64,000 nt of DNA from Hippasteria phrygiana (Eukaryota > Echinodermata > Asteroidea > Valvatida > Goniasteridae), in assembly GCA_037893225.1 (NCBI GenBank), contig JAZGUH010000416.1:1-64000 (forward strand), read 5' to 3'. Position numbers and translations under genes: made by a program. The notes under the pieces were generated by a model. It was not told the origin of the DNA. It searched no databases and saw only the letters and a list, made by a program, of their open reading frames with translations. Positions 37,336-50,783 of this stretch are shown in pieces; position 1 is the first letter of the stretch; each line of letters starts with the position of its first letter.

Positions 37336-39190
37336 GAGTTAAAACTTGTGGAGAAAATTCAAACCTCGCAATGTTTATTTTCTTCCCAGCCAACATCTGT
37401 GTACATGTTACCGTCTATTTATTGCTCCATGCATGTCAAATTCCCTGGGGTATGGACTTGCTTTACTCATTCATAATTGCATGAAATATCAACCAAATTC
37501 AGTAATTTTGACATGTATGGATAGCTTAGATCTGGCGCTACATGTTGCAATTATCGGCGGCTTCTTAGAGTTAACACTTGTGGAGAAAATTCAAACCTCG
37601 CAATGTTTATTTTCTTCCCGGCCACCATCTGTGTGCAGATTACCTTTTATTTATTGCTCCATGCCTGTCAAATTCCATGGGGTATGGACTTGCTTTACTC
37701 ATTCATAATTGCATGAAATATCAACCAAATTCAGTAATTTTGACATGTATGGATAGCTTAGATCTGGCGCTACATGTTGCAATTATCGGCGGCTTCTTAG
37801 AGTTAAAACTTGTGGAGAAAATTCAAACCTCGCAATGTTTATTTTCTTTCCGGCCAACATCTGTGTGCATATTACCTTCTATTTATTGCTCCATGCCTGT
37901 CAAATTCCCTGGGGTATGACTTGCTTTACTCATTCATAATTGCATGAAATATCAACCAAATTCAGTAATTTTGACATGTATGGATAGCTTAGATCTGGCG
38001 CTACATGTTGCAATTATCGGCGGCTTCTTAGAGTTAAAACTTGTGGAGAAAATTCAAACCTCGCAATGTTTATTTTCTTCCCGGCCACCATCTGTGTGCA
38101 GATTACCTGTTATTTATTGCTCCATGACTGTCAAATTCCATGGGGTATGGACTTGCTTTACTCATTCATAATTGCATGAAATATCAACCAAATTCAGTAA
38201 TTTTGACATGTATGGATAGCTTAGATCTGGCGCTACATGTTGCAATTATCGGCGGCTTCTTAGAGTTAACACTTGTGGAGAAAATTCAAACCTCGCAATG
38301 TTTATTTTCTTCCCGGCCACCATCTGTGTGCAGATTACCTTTTATTTATTGCTCCATGCCTGTCAAATTCCCTGGGGTATGGACTTGCTTTACTCATTCA
38401 TAATTGCATGAAATATCAACCAAATTCAGTAATTTTGACATGTATGGATAGCTTAGATCTGGCGCTACATGTTGCAATTATCGGCGGCTTCTTAGAGTTA
38501 ACACTTGTGGAGAAAATTCAAACCTCGCAATGTTTATTTTCTTCCCGGCCACCATCTGTGTGCAGATTACCTTTTATTTATTGCTCCATGCCTGTCAAAT
38601 TCCATGGGGTATGGACTTGCTTTACTCATTCATAATTGCATGAAATATCAACCAAATTCAGTAATTTTGACATGTATGGATAGCTTAGATCTGGCGCTAC
38701 ATGTTGCAATTATCGGCGGCTTCTTAGAGTTAACACTTGTGGAGAAAATTCAAACCTCGCAATGTTTATTTTCTTTCCGGCCAACATCTGTGTACATGTT
38801 ACCGTCTATTTATTGCTCCATGCATGTCAAATTCCCTGGGGTATGGACTTGCTTTACTCATTCATAATTGCATGAAATATCAACCAAATTCAGTAATTTT
38901 GACATGTATGGATAGCTTAGATCTGGCGCTACATGTTGCAATTATCGGCGGCTTCTTAGAGTTAACACTTGTGGAGAAAATTCAAACCTCGCAATGTTTA
39001 TTTTCTTCCCGGCCACCATCTGTGTGCAGATTACCTTTTATTTATTGCTCCATGCCTGTCAAATTCCCTGGGGTATGGACTTGCTTTACTCATTCATAAT
39101 TGCATGAAATATCAACCAAATTCAGTAATTTTGACATGTATGGATAGCTTAGATCTGGCGCTACATGTTGCAATTATCGGCGGCTTCTGA
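37336..39190. repeat. Higher-order unit, 8 monomers
   Basis: Order S3 S1h S4 S5m S1 S1h S2 S1, 1,855 bp. The S5m monomer has c97a (ccatgactg), found only here and at 42668. The same eight-monomer order, with plain S5, makes up 53101-54955. Confidence 0.88.
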
Positions 39191-41276
39191 GAGTTAAAAC
39201 TTGTGGAGAAAATTCAAACCTCGCAATGTTTATTTTCTTCCCAGCCAACATCTGTGTACATGTTACCGTCTATTTATTGCTCCATGCATGTCAAATTCCC
39301 TGGGGTATGGACTTGCTTTACTCATTCATAATTGCATGAAATATCAACCAAATTCAGTAATTTTGACATGTATGGATAGCTTAGATCTGGCGCTACATGT
39401 TGCAATTATCGGCGGCTTCTTAGAGTTAACACTTGTGGAGAAAATTCAAACCTCGCAATGTTTATTTTCTTCCCGGCCACCATCTGTGTGCAGATTACCT
39501 TTTATTTATTGCTCCATGCCTGTCAAATTCCATGGGGTATGGACTTGCTTTACTCATTCATAATTGCATGAAATATCAACCAAATTCAGTAATTGTGACA
39601 TGTATGGATAGCTTAGATCTGGCGCTACATGTTGCAATTATCGGCGGCTTCTTAGAGTTAAAACTTGTGGAGAAAATTCAAACCTCGCAATGTTTATTTT
39701 CTTTCCGGCCAACATCTGTGTGCATATTACCTTCTATTTATTGCTCCATGCCTGTCAAATTCCCTGGGGTATGACTTGCTTTACTCATTCATAATTGCAT
39801 GAAATATCAACCAAATTCAGTAATTTTGACATGTATGGATAGCTTAGATCTGGCGCTACATGTTGCAATTATCGGCGGCTTCTTAGAGTTAAAACTTGTG
39901 GAGAAAATTCAAACCTCGCAATGTTTATTTTCTTCCCGGCCACCATCTGTGTGCAGATTACCTGTTATTTATTGCTCCATGCCTGTCAAATTCCATGGGG
40001 TATGGACTTGCTTTACTCATTCATAATTGCATGAAATATCAACCAAATTCAGTAATTTTGACATGTATGGATAGCTTAGATCTGGCGCTACATGTTGCAA
40101 TTATCGGCGGCTTCTTAGAGTTAACACTTGTGGAGAAAATTCAAACCTCGCAATGTTTATTTTCTTCCCGGCCACCATCTGTGTGCAGATTACCTTTTAT
40201 TTATTGCTCCATGCCTGTCAAATTCCCTGGGGTATGGACTTGCTTTACTCATTCATAATTGCATGAAATATCAACCAAATTCAGTAATTTTGACATGTAT
40301 GGATAGCTTAGATCTGGCGCTACATGTTGCAATTATCGGCGGCTTCTTAGAGTTAACACTTGTGGAGAAAATTCAAACCTCGCAATGTTTATTTTCTTCC
40401 CGGCCACCATCTGTGTGCAGATTACCTTTTATTTATTGCTCCATGCCTGTCAAATTCCATGGGGTATGGACTTGCTTTACTCATTCATAATTGCATGAAA
40501 TATCAACCAAATTCAGTAATTTTGACATGTATGGATAGCTTAGATCTGGCGCTACATGTTGCAATTATCGGCGGCTTCTTAGAGTTAAAACTTGTGGAGA
40601 AAATTCAAACCTCGCAATGTTTATTTTCTTTCCGGCCAACATCTGTGTGCATATTACCTTCTATTTATTGCTCCATGCCTGTCAAATTCCCTGGGGTATG
40701 ACTTGCTTTACTCATTCATAATTGCATGAAATATCAACCAAATTCAGTAATTTTGACATGTATGGATAGCTTAGATCTGGCGCTACATGTTGCAATTATC
40801 GGCGGCTTCTTAGAGTTAAAACTTGTGGAGAAAATTCAAACCTCGCAATGTTTATTTTCTTCCCGGCCACCATCTGTGTGCAGATTACCTGTTATTTATT
40901 GCTCCATGCCTGTCAAATTCCATGGGGTATGGACTTGCTTTACTCATTCATAATTGCATGAAATATCAACCAAATTCAGTAATTTTGACATGTATGGATA
41001 GCTTAGATCTGGCGCTACATGTTGCAATTATCGGCGGCTTCTTAGAGTTAACACTTGTGGAGAAAATTCAAACCTCGCAATGTTTATTTTCTTCCCGGCC
41101 ACCATCTGTGTGCAGATTACCTTTTATTTATTGCTCCATGCCTGTCAAATTCCCTGGGGTATGGACTTGCTTTACTCATTCATAATTGCATGAAATATCA
41201 ACCAAATTCAGTAATTTTGACATGTATGGATAGCTTAGATCTGGCGCTACATGTTGCAATTACCGGCGGCTTCTTA
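37568..41276. repeat. 16-monomer block, copy 1 (4,637-bp period)
   Basis: S1h S4 S5m S1 S1h S2 S1 S3 S1hv S4 S5 S1 S1h S4 S5 S1t. All 16 monomers recur in order at 42205-45913, with the same rare m and v changes and the same t231g position. Four further monomers (S5 S1 S1 S1, 41277-42204) separate the copies. Confidence 0.88.
38031..40117. repeat. 2,087-bp nonamer, copy 1 of 4
   Basis: S5 S1 S1h S2 S1 S3 S1hv S4 S5. The same nine monomers occur at 42668-44754, 53796-55882 and 56347-58433. This copy and the second have c97a in the first monomer; the other two do not. The nonamer carries most v-marked S1h monomers. Confidence 0.87.
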
Positions 41277-43827
41277 GAGTTAAAACTTGTGGAGAAAATT
41301 CAAACCTCGCAATGTTTATTTTCTTCCCGGCCACCATCTGTGTGCAGATTACCTGTTATTTATTGCTCCATGCCTGTCAAATTCCATGGGGTATGGACTT
41401 GCTTTACTCATTCATAATTGCATGAAATATCAACCAAATTCAGTAATTTTGACATGTATGGATAGCTTAGATCTGGCGCTACATGTTGCAATTATCGGCG
41501 GCTTCTTAGAGTTAACACTTGTGGAGAAAATTCAAACCTCGCAATGTTTATTTTCTTCCCGGCCACCATCTGTGTGCAGATTACCTTTTATTTATTGCTC
41601 CATGCCTGTCAAATTCCCTGGGGTATGGACTTGCTTTACTCATTCATAATTGCATGAAATATCAACCAAATTCAGTAATTTTGACATGTATGGATAGCTT
41701 AGATCTGGCGCTACATGTTGCAATTATCGGCGGCTTCTTAGAGTTAACACTTGTGGAGAAAATTCAAACCTCGCAATGTTTATTTTCTTCCCGGCCACCA
41801 TCTGTGTGCAGATTACCTTTTATTTATTGCTCCATGCCTGTCAAATTCCCTGGGGTATGGACTTGCTTTACTCATTCATAATTGCATGAAATATCAACCA
41901 AATTCAGTAATTTTGACATGTATGGATAGCTTAGATCTGGCGCTACATGTTGCAATTATCGGCGGCTTCTTAGAGTTAACACTTGTGGAGAAAATTCAAA
42001 CCTCGCAATGTTTATTTTCTTCCCGGCCACCATCTGTGTGCAGATTACCTTTTATTTATTGCTCCATGCCTGTCAAATTCCCTGGGGTATGGACTTGCTT
42101 TACTCATTCATAATTGCATGAAATATCAACCAAATTCAGTAATTTTGACATGTATGGATAGCTTAGATCTGGCGCTACATGTTGCAATTATCGGCGGCTT
42201 CTTAGAGTTAACACTTGTGGAGAAAATTCAAACCTCGCAATGTTTATTTTCTTCCCGGCCACCATCTGTGTGCAGATTACCTTTTATTTATTGCTCCATG
42301 CCTGTCAAATTCCATGGGGTATGGACTTGCTTTACTCATTCATAATTGCATGAAATATCAACCAAATTCAGTAATTTTGACATGTATGGATAGCTTAGAT
42401 CTGGCGCTACATGTTGCAATTATCGGCGGCTTCTTAGAGTTAAAACTTGTGGAGAAAATTCAAACCTCGCAATGTTTATTTTCTTTCCGGCCAACATCTG
42501 TGTGCATATTACCTTCTATTTATTGCTCCATGCCTGTCAAATTCCCTGGGGTATGACTTGCTTTACTCATTCATAATTGCATGAAATATCAACCAAATTC
42601 AGTAATTTTGACATGTATGGATAGCTTAGATCTGGCGCTACATGTTGCAATTATCGGCGGCTTCTTAGAGTTAAAACTTGTGGAGAAAATTCAAACCTCG
42701 CAATGTTTATTTTCTTCCCGGCCACCATCTGTGTGCAGATTACCTGTTATTTATTGCTCCATGACTGTCAAATTCCATGGGGTATGGACTTGCTTTACTC
42801 ATTCATAATTGCATGAAATATCAACCAAATTCAGTAATTTTGACATGTATGGATAGCTTAGATCTGGCGCTACATGTTGCAATTATCGGCGGCTTCTTAG
42901 AGTTAACACTTGTGGAGAAAATTCAAACCTCGCAATGTTTATTTTCTTCCCGGCCACCATCTGTGTGCAGATTACCTTTTATTTATTGCTCCATGCCTGT
43001 CAAATTCCCTGGGGTATGGACTTGCTTTACTCATTCATAATTGCATGAAATATCAACCAAATTCAGTAATTTTGACATGTATGGATAGCTTAGATCTGGC
43101 GCTACATGTTGCAATTATCGGCGGCTTCTTAGAGTTAACACTTGTGGAGAAAATTCAAACCTCGCAATGTTTATTTTCTTCCCGGCCACCATCTGTGTGC
43201 AGATTACCTTTTATTTATTGCTCCATGCCTGTCAAATTCCATGGGGTATGGACTTGCTTTACTCATTCATAATTGCATGAAATATCAACCAAATTCAGTA
43301 ATTTTGACATGTATGGATAGCTTAGATCTGGCGCTACATGTTGCAATTATCGGCGGCTTCTTAGAGTTAACACTTGTGGAGAAAATTCAAACCTCGCAAT
43401 GTTTATTTTCTTTCCGGCCAACATCTGTGTACATGTTACCGTCTATTTATTGCTCCATGCATGTCAAATTCCCTGGGGTATGGACTTGCTTTACTCATTC
43501 ATAATTGCATGAAATATCAACCAAATTCAGTAATTTTGACATGTATGGATAGCTTAGATCTGGCGCTACATGTTGCAATTATCGGCGGCTTCTTAGAGTT
43601 AACACTTGTGGAGAAAATTCAAACCTCGCAATGTTTATTTTCTTCCCGGCCACCATCTGTGTGCAGATTACCTTTTATTTATTGCTCCATGCCTGTCAAA
43701 TTCCCTGGGGTATGGACTTGCTTTACTCATTCATAATTGCATGAAATATCAACCAAATTCAGTAATTTTGACATGTATGGATAGCTTAGATCTGGCGCTA
43801 CATGTTGCAATTATCGGCGGCTTCTGA
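39191..43827. repeat. Higher-order unit, 20 monomers
   Basis: Order S3 S1hv S4 S5 S1 S1h S4 S5 S1t S5 S1 S1 S1 S1h S4 S5m S1 S1h S2 S1. Its first 13 monomers follow the 15-monomer plan, and the rest repeats the previous eight-monomer unit without its S3. Loss of an S3 monomer has thus fused two units. Length 4,637 bp. Confidence 0.88.
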
Positions 43828-45913
43828 GAGTTAAAACTTGTGGAGAAAATTCAAACCTCGCAATGTTTATTTTCTTCCCAGCCAACATCTGTGTACATGT
43901 TACCGTCTATTTATTGCTCCATGCATGTCAAATTCCCTGGGGTATGGACTTGCTTTACTCATTCATAATTGCATGAAATATCAACCAAATTCAGTAATTT
44001 TGACATGTATGGATAGCTTAGATCTGGCGCTACATGTTGCAATTATCGGCGGCTTCTTAGAGTTAACACTTGTGGAGAAAATTCAAACCTCGCAATGTTT
44101 ATTTTCTTCCCGGCCACCATCTGTGTGCAGATTACCTTTTATTTATTGCTCCATGCCTGTCAAATTCCATGGGGTATGGACTTGCTTTACTCATTCATAA
44201 TTGCATGAAATATCAACCAAATTCAGTAATTGTGACATGTATGGATAGCTTAGATCTGGCGCTACATGTTGCAATTATCGGCGGCTTCTTAGAGTTAAAA
44301 CTTGTGGAGAAAATTCAAACCTCGCAATGTTTATTTTCTTTCCGGCCAACATCTGTGTGCATATTACCTTCTATTTATTGCTCCATGCCTGTCAAATTCC
44401 CTGGGGTATGACTTGCTTTACTCATTCATAATTGCATGAAATATCAACCAAATTCAGTAATTTTGACATGTATGGATAGCTTAGATCTGGCGCTACATGT
44501 TGCAATTATCGGCGGCTTCTTAGAGTTAAAACTTGTGGAGAAAATTCAAACCTCGCAATGTTTATTTTCTTCCCGGCCACCATCTGTGTGCAGATTACCT
44601 GTTATTTATTGCTCCATGCCTGTCAAATTCCATGGGGTATGGACTTGCTTTACTCATTCATAATTGCATGAAATATCAACCAAATTCAGTAATTTTGACA
44701 TGTATGGATAGCTTAGATCTGGCGCTACATGTTGCAATTATCGGCGGCTTCTTAGAGTTAACACTTGTGGAGAAAATTCAAACCTCGCAATGTTTATTTT
44801 CTTCCCGGCCACCATCTGTGTGCAGATTACCTTTTATTTATTGCTCCATGCCTGTCAAATTCCCTGGGGTATGGACTTGCTTTACTCATTCATAATTGCA
44901 TGAAATATCAACCAAATTCAGTAATTTTGACATGTATGGATAGCTTAGATCTGGCGCTACATGTTGCAATTATCGGCGGCTTCTTAGAGTTAACACTTGT
45001 GGAGAAAATTCAAACCTCGCAATGTTTATTTTCTTCCCGGCCACCATCTGTGTGCAGATTACCTTTTATTTATTGCTCCATGCCTGTCAAATTCCATGGG
45101 GTATGGACTTGCTTTACTCATTCATAATTGCATGAAATATCAACCAAATTCAGTAATTTTGACATGTATGGATAGCTTAGATCTGGCGCTACATGTTGCA
45201 ATTATCGGCGGCTTCTTAGAGTTAAAACTTGTGGAGAAAATTCAAACCTCGCAATGTTTATTTTCTTTCCGGCCAACATCTGTGTGCATATTACCTTCTA
45301 TTTATTGCTCCATGCCTGTCAAATTCCCTGGGGTATGACTTGCTTTACTCATTCATAATTGCATGAAATATCAACCAAATTCAGTAATTTTGACATGTAT
45401 GGATAGCTTAGATCTGGCGCTACATGTTGCAATTATCGGCGGCTTCTTAGAGTTAAAACTTGTGGAGAAAATTCAAACCTCGCAATGTTTATTTTCTTCC
45501 CGGCCACCATCTGTGTGCAGATTACCTGTTATTTATTGCTCCATGCCTGTCAAATTCCATGGGGTATGGACTTGCTTTACTCATTCATAATTGCATGAAA
45601 TATCAACCAAATTCAGTAATTTTGACATGTATGGATAGCTTAGATCTGGCGCTACATGTTGCAATTATCGGCGGCTTCTTAGAGTTAACACTTGTGGAGA
45701 AAATTCAAACCTCGCAATGTTTATTTTCTTCCCGGCCACCATCTGTGTGCAGATTACCTTTTATTTATTGCTCCATGCCTGTCAAATTCCCTGGGGTATG
45801 GACTTGCTTTACTCATTCATAATTGCATGAAATATCAACCAAATTCAGTAATTTTGACATGTATGGATAGCTTAGATCTGGCGCTACATGTTGCAATTAC
45901 CGGCGGCTTCTTA
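42205..45913. repeat. 16-monomer block, copy 2
   Basis: Repeats 37568-41276 at a constant 4,637-bp offset. I saw no differences in the type-defining positions. The sequences diverge after the S1t monomer: copy 1 is followed by S5, copy 2 by an S1 with a private cctcggg (46025) and t231g. Confidence 0.88.
42668..44754. repeat. 2,087-bp nonamer, copy 2 of 4
   Basis: S5m S1 S1h S2 S1 S3 S1hv S4 S5, part of the larger 16-monomer duplication and sharing c97a with copy 1. Confidence 0.87.
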
Positions 45914-46145
45914 GAGTTAAAACTTGTGGAGAAAATTCAAACCTCGCAATGTTTATTTTCTTCCCGGCCACCATCTGTGTGCAGATTACCTTTTATTTAT
46001 TGCTCCATGCCTGTCAAATTCCCTCGGGTATGGACTTGCTTTACTCATTCATAATTGCATGAAATATCAACCAAATTCAGTAATTTTGACATGTATGGAT
46101 AGCTTAGATCTGGCGCTACATGTTGCAATTATCGGCGGCTTCTGA
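43828..46145. repeat. Higher-order unit, 10 monomers
   Basis: Order S3 S1hv S4 S5 S1 S1h S4 S5 S1t S1. It follows the plan to S1t and then goes straight to a terminal S1 with t231g, so about five monomers are missing. The terminal monomer has a8 and the private cctcggg, which suggests a junction inside it. Length 2,318 bp. Confidence 0.87.
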
Positions 46146-48232
46146 GAGTTAAAACTTGTGGAGAAAATTCAAACCTCGCAATGTTTATTTTCTTCCCAGC
46201 CAACATCTGTGTACATGTTACCGTCTATTTATTGCTCCATGCATGTCAAATTCCCTGGGGTATGGACTTGCTTTACTCATTCATAATTGCATGAAATATC
46301 AACCAAATTCAGTAATTTGGACATGTATGGATAGCTTAGATCTGGCGCTACATGTTGCAATTATCGGCGGCTTCTTAGAGTTAACACTTGTGGAGAAAAT
46401 TCAAACCTCGCAATGTTTATTTTCTTCCCGGCCACCATCTGTGTGCAGATTACCTTTTATTTATTGCTCCATGCCTGTCAAATTCCCTGGGGTATGGACT
46501 TGCTTTACTCATTCATAATTGCATGAAATATCAACCAAATTCAGTAATTTTGACATGTATGGATAGCTTAGATCTGGCGCTACATGTTGCAATTATCGGC
46601 GGCTTCTTAGAGTTAAAACTTGTGGAGAAAATTCAAACCTCGCAATGTTTATTTTCTTTCCGGCCAACATCTGTGTGCATATTACCTTCTATTTATTGCT
46701 CCATGCCTGTCAAATTCCCTGGGGTATGACTTGCTTTACTCATTCATAATTGCATGAAATATCAACCAAATTCAGTAATTTTGACATGTATGGATAGCTT
46801 AGATCTGGCGCTACATGTTGCAATTATCGGCGGCTTCTTAGAGTTAAAACTTGTGGAGAAAATTCAAACCTCGCAATGTTTATTTTCTTCCCGGCCACCA
46901 TCTGTGTGCAGATTACCTGTTATTTATTGCTCCATGCCTGTCAAATTCCACGGGGTATGGACTTGCTTTACTCATTCATAATTGCATGAAATATCAACCA
47001 AATTCAGTAATTTTGACATGTATGGATAGCTTAGATCTGGCGCTACATGTTGCAATTATCGGCGGCTTCTTAGAGTTAACACTTGTGGAGAAAATTCAAA
47101 CCTCGCAATGTTTATTTTCTTCCCGGCCACCATCTGTGTGCAGATTACCTTTTATTTATTGCTCCATGCCTGTCAAATTCCCTGGGGTATGGACTTGCTT
47201 TACTCATTCATAATTGCATGAAATATCAACCAAATTCAGTAATTTTGACATGTATGGATAGCTTAGATCTGGCGCTACATGTTGCAATTATCGGCGGCTT
47301 CTTAGAGTTAAAACTTGTGGAGAAAATTCAAACCTCGCAATGTTTATTTTCTTTCCGGCCAACATCTGTGTACATGTTACCGTCTATTTATTGCTCCATG
47401 CATGTCAAATTCCCTGGGGTATGGACTTGCTTTACTCATTCATAATTGCATGAAATATCAACCAAATTCAGTAATTTTGACATGTATGGATAGCTTAGAT
47501 CTGGCGCTACATGTTGCAATTATCGGCGGCTTCTTAGAGTTAACACTTGTGGAGAAAATTCAAACCTCGCAATGTTTATTTTCTTCCCGGCCACCATCTG
47601 TGTGCAGATTACCTTTTATTTATTGCTCCATGCCTGTCAAATTCCCTGGGGTATGGACTTGCTTTACTCATTCATAATTGCATGAAATATCAACCAAATT
47701 CAGTAATTTTGACATGTATGGATAGCTTAGATCTGGCGCTACATGTTGCAATTATCGGCGGCTTCTTAGAGTTAAAACTTGTGGAGAAAATTCAAACCTC
47801 GCAATGTTTATTTTCTTTCCGGCCAACATCTGTGTACATGTTACCGTCTATTTATTGCTCCATGCATGTCAAATTCCCTGGGGTATGGACTTGCTTTACT
47901 CATTCATAATTGCATGAAATATCAACCAAATTCAGTAATTTTGACATGTATGGATAGCTTAGATCTGGCGGTACATGTTGCAATTATCGGCGGCTTCTTA
48001 GAGTTAACACTTGTGGAGAAAATTCAAACCTCGCAATGTTTATTTTCTTCCCGGCCACCATCTGTGTGCAGATTACCTTTTATTTATTGCTCCATGCCTG
48101 TCAAATTCCCTGGGGTATGGACTTGCTTTACTCATTCATAATTGCATGAAATATCAACCAAATTCAGTAATTTTGACATGTATGGATAGCTTAGATCTGG
48201 CGCTACATGTTGCAATTATCGGCGGCTTCTGA
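46146..48232. repeat. Higher-order unit, 9 monomers; start of long duplication, copy 1
   Basis: Order S3w S1 S4 S5c S1 S2 S1 S2 S1. The w change in S3 (g at 46319) and the t111c change in S5 (c at 46951) recur only in the downstream copy at 59302 and 59934. A private ggcggtacatg occurs near 47970. The S1 S2 S1 S2 S1 end resembles Region I order. Confidence 0.87.
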
Positions 48233-49160
48233 GAGTTAAAACTTGTGGAGAAAATTCAAACCTCGCAATGTTTATTTTCTTCCCAGCCAACATCTGTGTA
48301 CATGTTACCGTCTATTTATTGCTCCATGCATGTCAAATTCCCTGGCGTATGGACTTGCTTTACTCATTCATAATTGCATGAAATATCAACCAAATTCAGT
48401 AATTTTGACATGTATGGATAGCTTAGATCTGGCGCTACATGTTGCAATTATCGGCGGCTTCTTAGAGTTAACACTTGTGGAGAAAATTCAAACCTCGCAA
48501 TGTTTATTTTCTTCCCGTCCACCATCTGTGTGCAGATTACCTTTTATTTATTGCTCCATGCCTGTCAAATTCCATGGGGTATGGACTTGCTTTACTCATT
48601 CATAATTGCATGAAATATCAACCAAATTCAGTAATTTTGACATGTATGGATAGCTTAGATCTGGCGCTACATGTTGCAATTATCGGCGGCTTCTTAGAGT
48701 TAACACTTGTGGAGAAAATTCAAACCTCGCAATGTTTATTTTCTTCCCGGCCACCATCTGTGTGCAGATTACCTTTTATTTATTGCTCCATGCCTGTCAA
48801 ATTCCCTGGGGTATGGACTTGCTTTACTCATTCATAATTGCATGAAATATCAACCAAATTCAGTAATTTTGCCATGTATGGATAGCTTAGATCTGGCGCT
48901 ACATGTTGCAATTATCGGCGGCTTCTTAGAGTTAAAACTTGTGGAGAAAATTCAAACCTCGCAATGTTTATTTTCTTTCCGGCCAACATCTGTGTACATG
49001 TTACCTTTTATTTATTGCTCCATGCATGTCAAATTCCCTGGGGTATGGACTTGCTTTACTCATTCATAATTGCATGAAATATCAACCAAATTCAGTAATT
49101 TTGACATGTATGGATAGCTTAGATCTGGCGCTACATGTTGCAATTCTCGGCGGCTTCTTA

Positions 49161-50551
49161 GAGTTAACACTTGTGGAGAAAATTCAAACCTCGCAATGTT
49201 TATTTTCTTCCCGGCCACCATCTGTGTGCAGATTACCTTTTATTTATTGCTCCATGCCTGTCAAAATCCATGGGGTATGGACTTGCTTTACTCATTCATA
49301 ATTGCATGAAATATCAACCAAATTCAGTAATTTTGACATGTATGGATAGCTTAGATCTGGCGCTACATGTTGCAATTATCGGCGGCTTCTTAGAGTTAAA
49401 ACTTGTGGAGAAAATTCAAACCTCGCAATGTTTATTTTCTTTCCGGCCAACATCTGTGTGCATATTACCTTCTATTTATTGCTCCATGCCTGTCAAATTC
49501 CCTGGGGTATGACTTGCTTTACTCATTCATAATTGCATGAAATATCAACCAAATTCAGTAATTTTGACATGTATGGATATCTTAGATCTGGCGCTACATA
49601 TTGCAATTATCGGCGGCTTCTTAGAGTTAAAACTTGTGGAGAAAATTCAAACCTCGCAATGTTTATTTTCTTCCCGGCCAACATCTGTGTACATGTTACC
49701 GTCTATTTATTGCTCCATGCATGTCAAATTCCCTGGGGTATGGACTTGCTTTACTCATTCATAATTGCATGAAATATCAACCAAATTCAGTAATTTTGAC
49801 ATGTATGGATAGCTTAGATCTGGCGCTACATGTTGCAATTATCGGCGGCTTCTTAGAGTTAACACTTGTGGAGAAAATTCAAACCTCGCAATGTTTATTT
49901 TCTTCCCGGCCACCATCTGTGTGCAGATTACCTTTTATTTATTGCTCCATGCCTGTCAAATTCCCTGGGGTATGGACTTGCTTTACTCATTCATAATTGC
50001 ATGAAATATCAACCAAATTCAGTAATTTTGCCATGTATGGATAGCTTAGATCTGGCGCTACATGTTGCAATTATCGGCGGCTTCTTAGAGTTAAAACTTG
50101 TGGAGAAAATTCAAACCTCGCAATGTTTATTTTCTTTCCGGCCAACATCTGTGTACATGTTACCTTTTATTTATTGCTCCATGCATGTCAAATTCCCTGG
50201 GGTATGGACTTGCTTTACTCATTCATAATTGCATGAAATATCAACCAAATTCAGTAATTTTGACATGTATGGATAGCTTAGATCTGGCGCTACATGTTGC
50301 AATTATCGGCGGCTTCTTAGAGTTAACACTTGTGGAGAAAATTCAAACCTCGCAATGTTTATTTTCTTCCCGGCCACCATCTGTGTGCAGATTACCTTTT
50401 ATTTATTGCTCCATGCCTGTCAAATTCCCTGGGGTATGGACTTGCTTTACTCATTCATAATTGCATGAAATATCAACCAAATTCAGTAATTTTGCAATGT
50501 ATGGATAGCTTAGATCTGGCGCTACATGTTGCAATTATCGGCGGCTTCTTA
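49161..50551. repeat. Six-monomer module S1h S4 S6 S1p S2f S1k, copy 2
   Basis: Same six monomers as 926-2316, at a constant 48,235-bp offset. Differences are the private changes at 49266, 49580 and 49600 here and the one near 1088 in copy 1. The module is followed by S7 here and by S2 in copy 1. Confidence 0.86.
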
Positions 50552-50783
50552 GAGTTAAAACTTGTGGAGAAAATTCAAACCTCGCAATGTTTATTTTCTT
50601 TCCGGCCAACATCTGTGTGCAGATTACCTTTTATTTATTGCTCCATGCATGTCAAATTCCCTGGGGTATGGACTTGCTTTACTCATTCATAATTGCATGA
50701 AATATCAACCAAATTCAGTAATTTTGACATGTATGGATAGCTTAGATCTGGCGCTACATGTTGCAATTATCGGCGGCTTCTGA
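50552..50783. repeat. Type S7 monomer (S2-S1-S2 mosaic)
   Basis: Positions 50 and 58 are S2 (ttctttccggccaaca), positions 68 to 80 are S1 (gtgcagattacctttta), and position 98 is S2 again (catgcatg). Two switches within 50 bases point to a short gene-conversion tract rather than a single crossover. The only other copy is at 62375, inside the long duplication. The monomer ends with t231g. Confidence 0.88.

Larger units (their letters stand above)
48233..50783. repeat. Hybrid unit with Region I monomers, 11 monomers
   Basis: Order S3 S1h S1p S2f S1h S4 S6 S1p S2f S1k S7. Private changes are ggcgtatgg (48346) in S3, ccgtccacc (48518) in S1h, attctcgg (49146) after S2f and aaaatcc (49266) in the second S1h. 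The S1p-S2f dimers, S6 and S1k are Region I components, so sequence has moved between the two domains. Length 2,551 bp. Confidence 0.88.
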
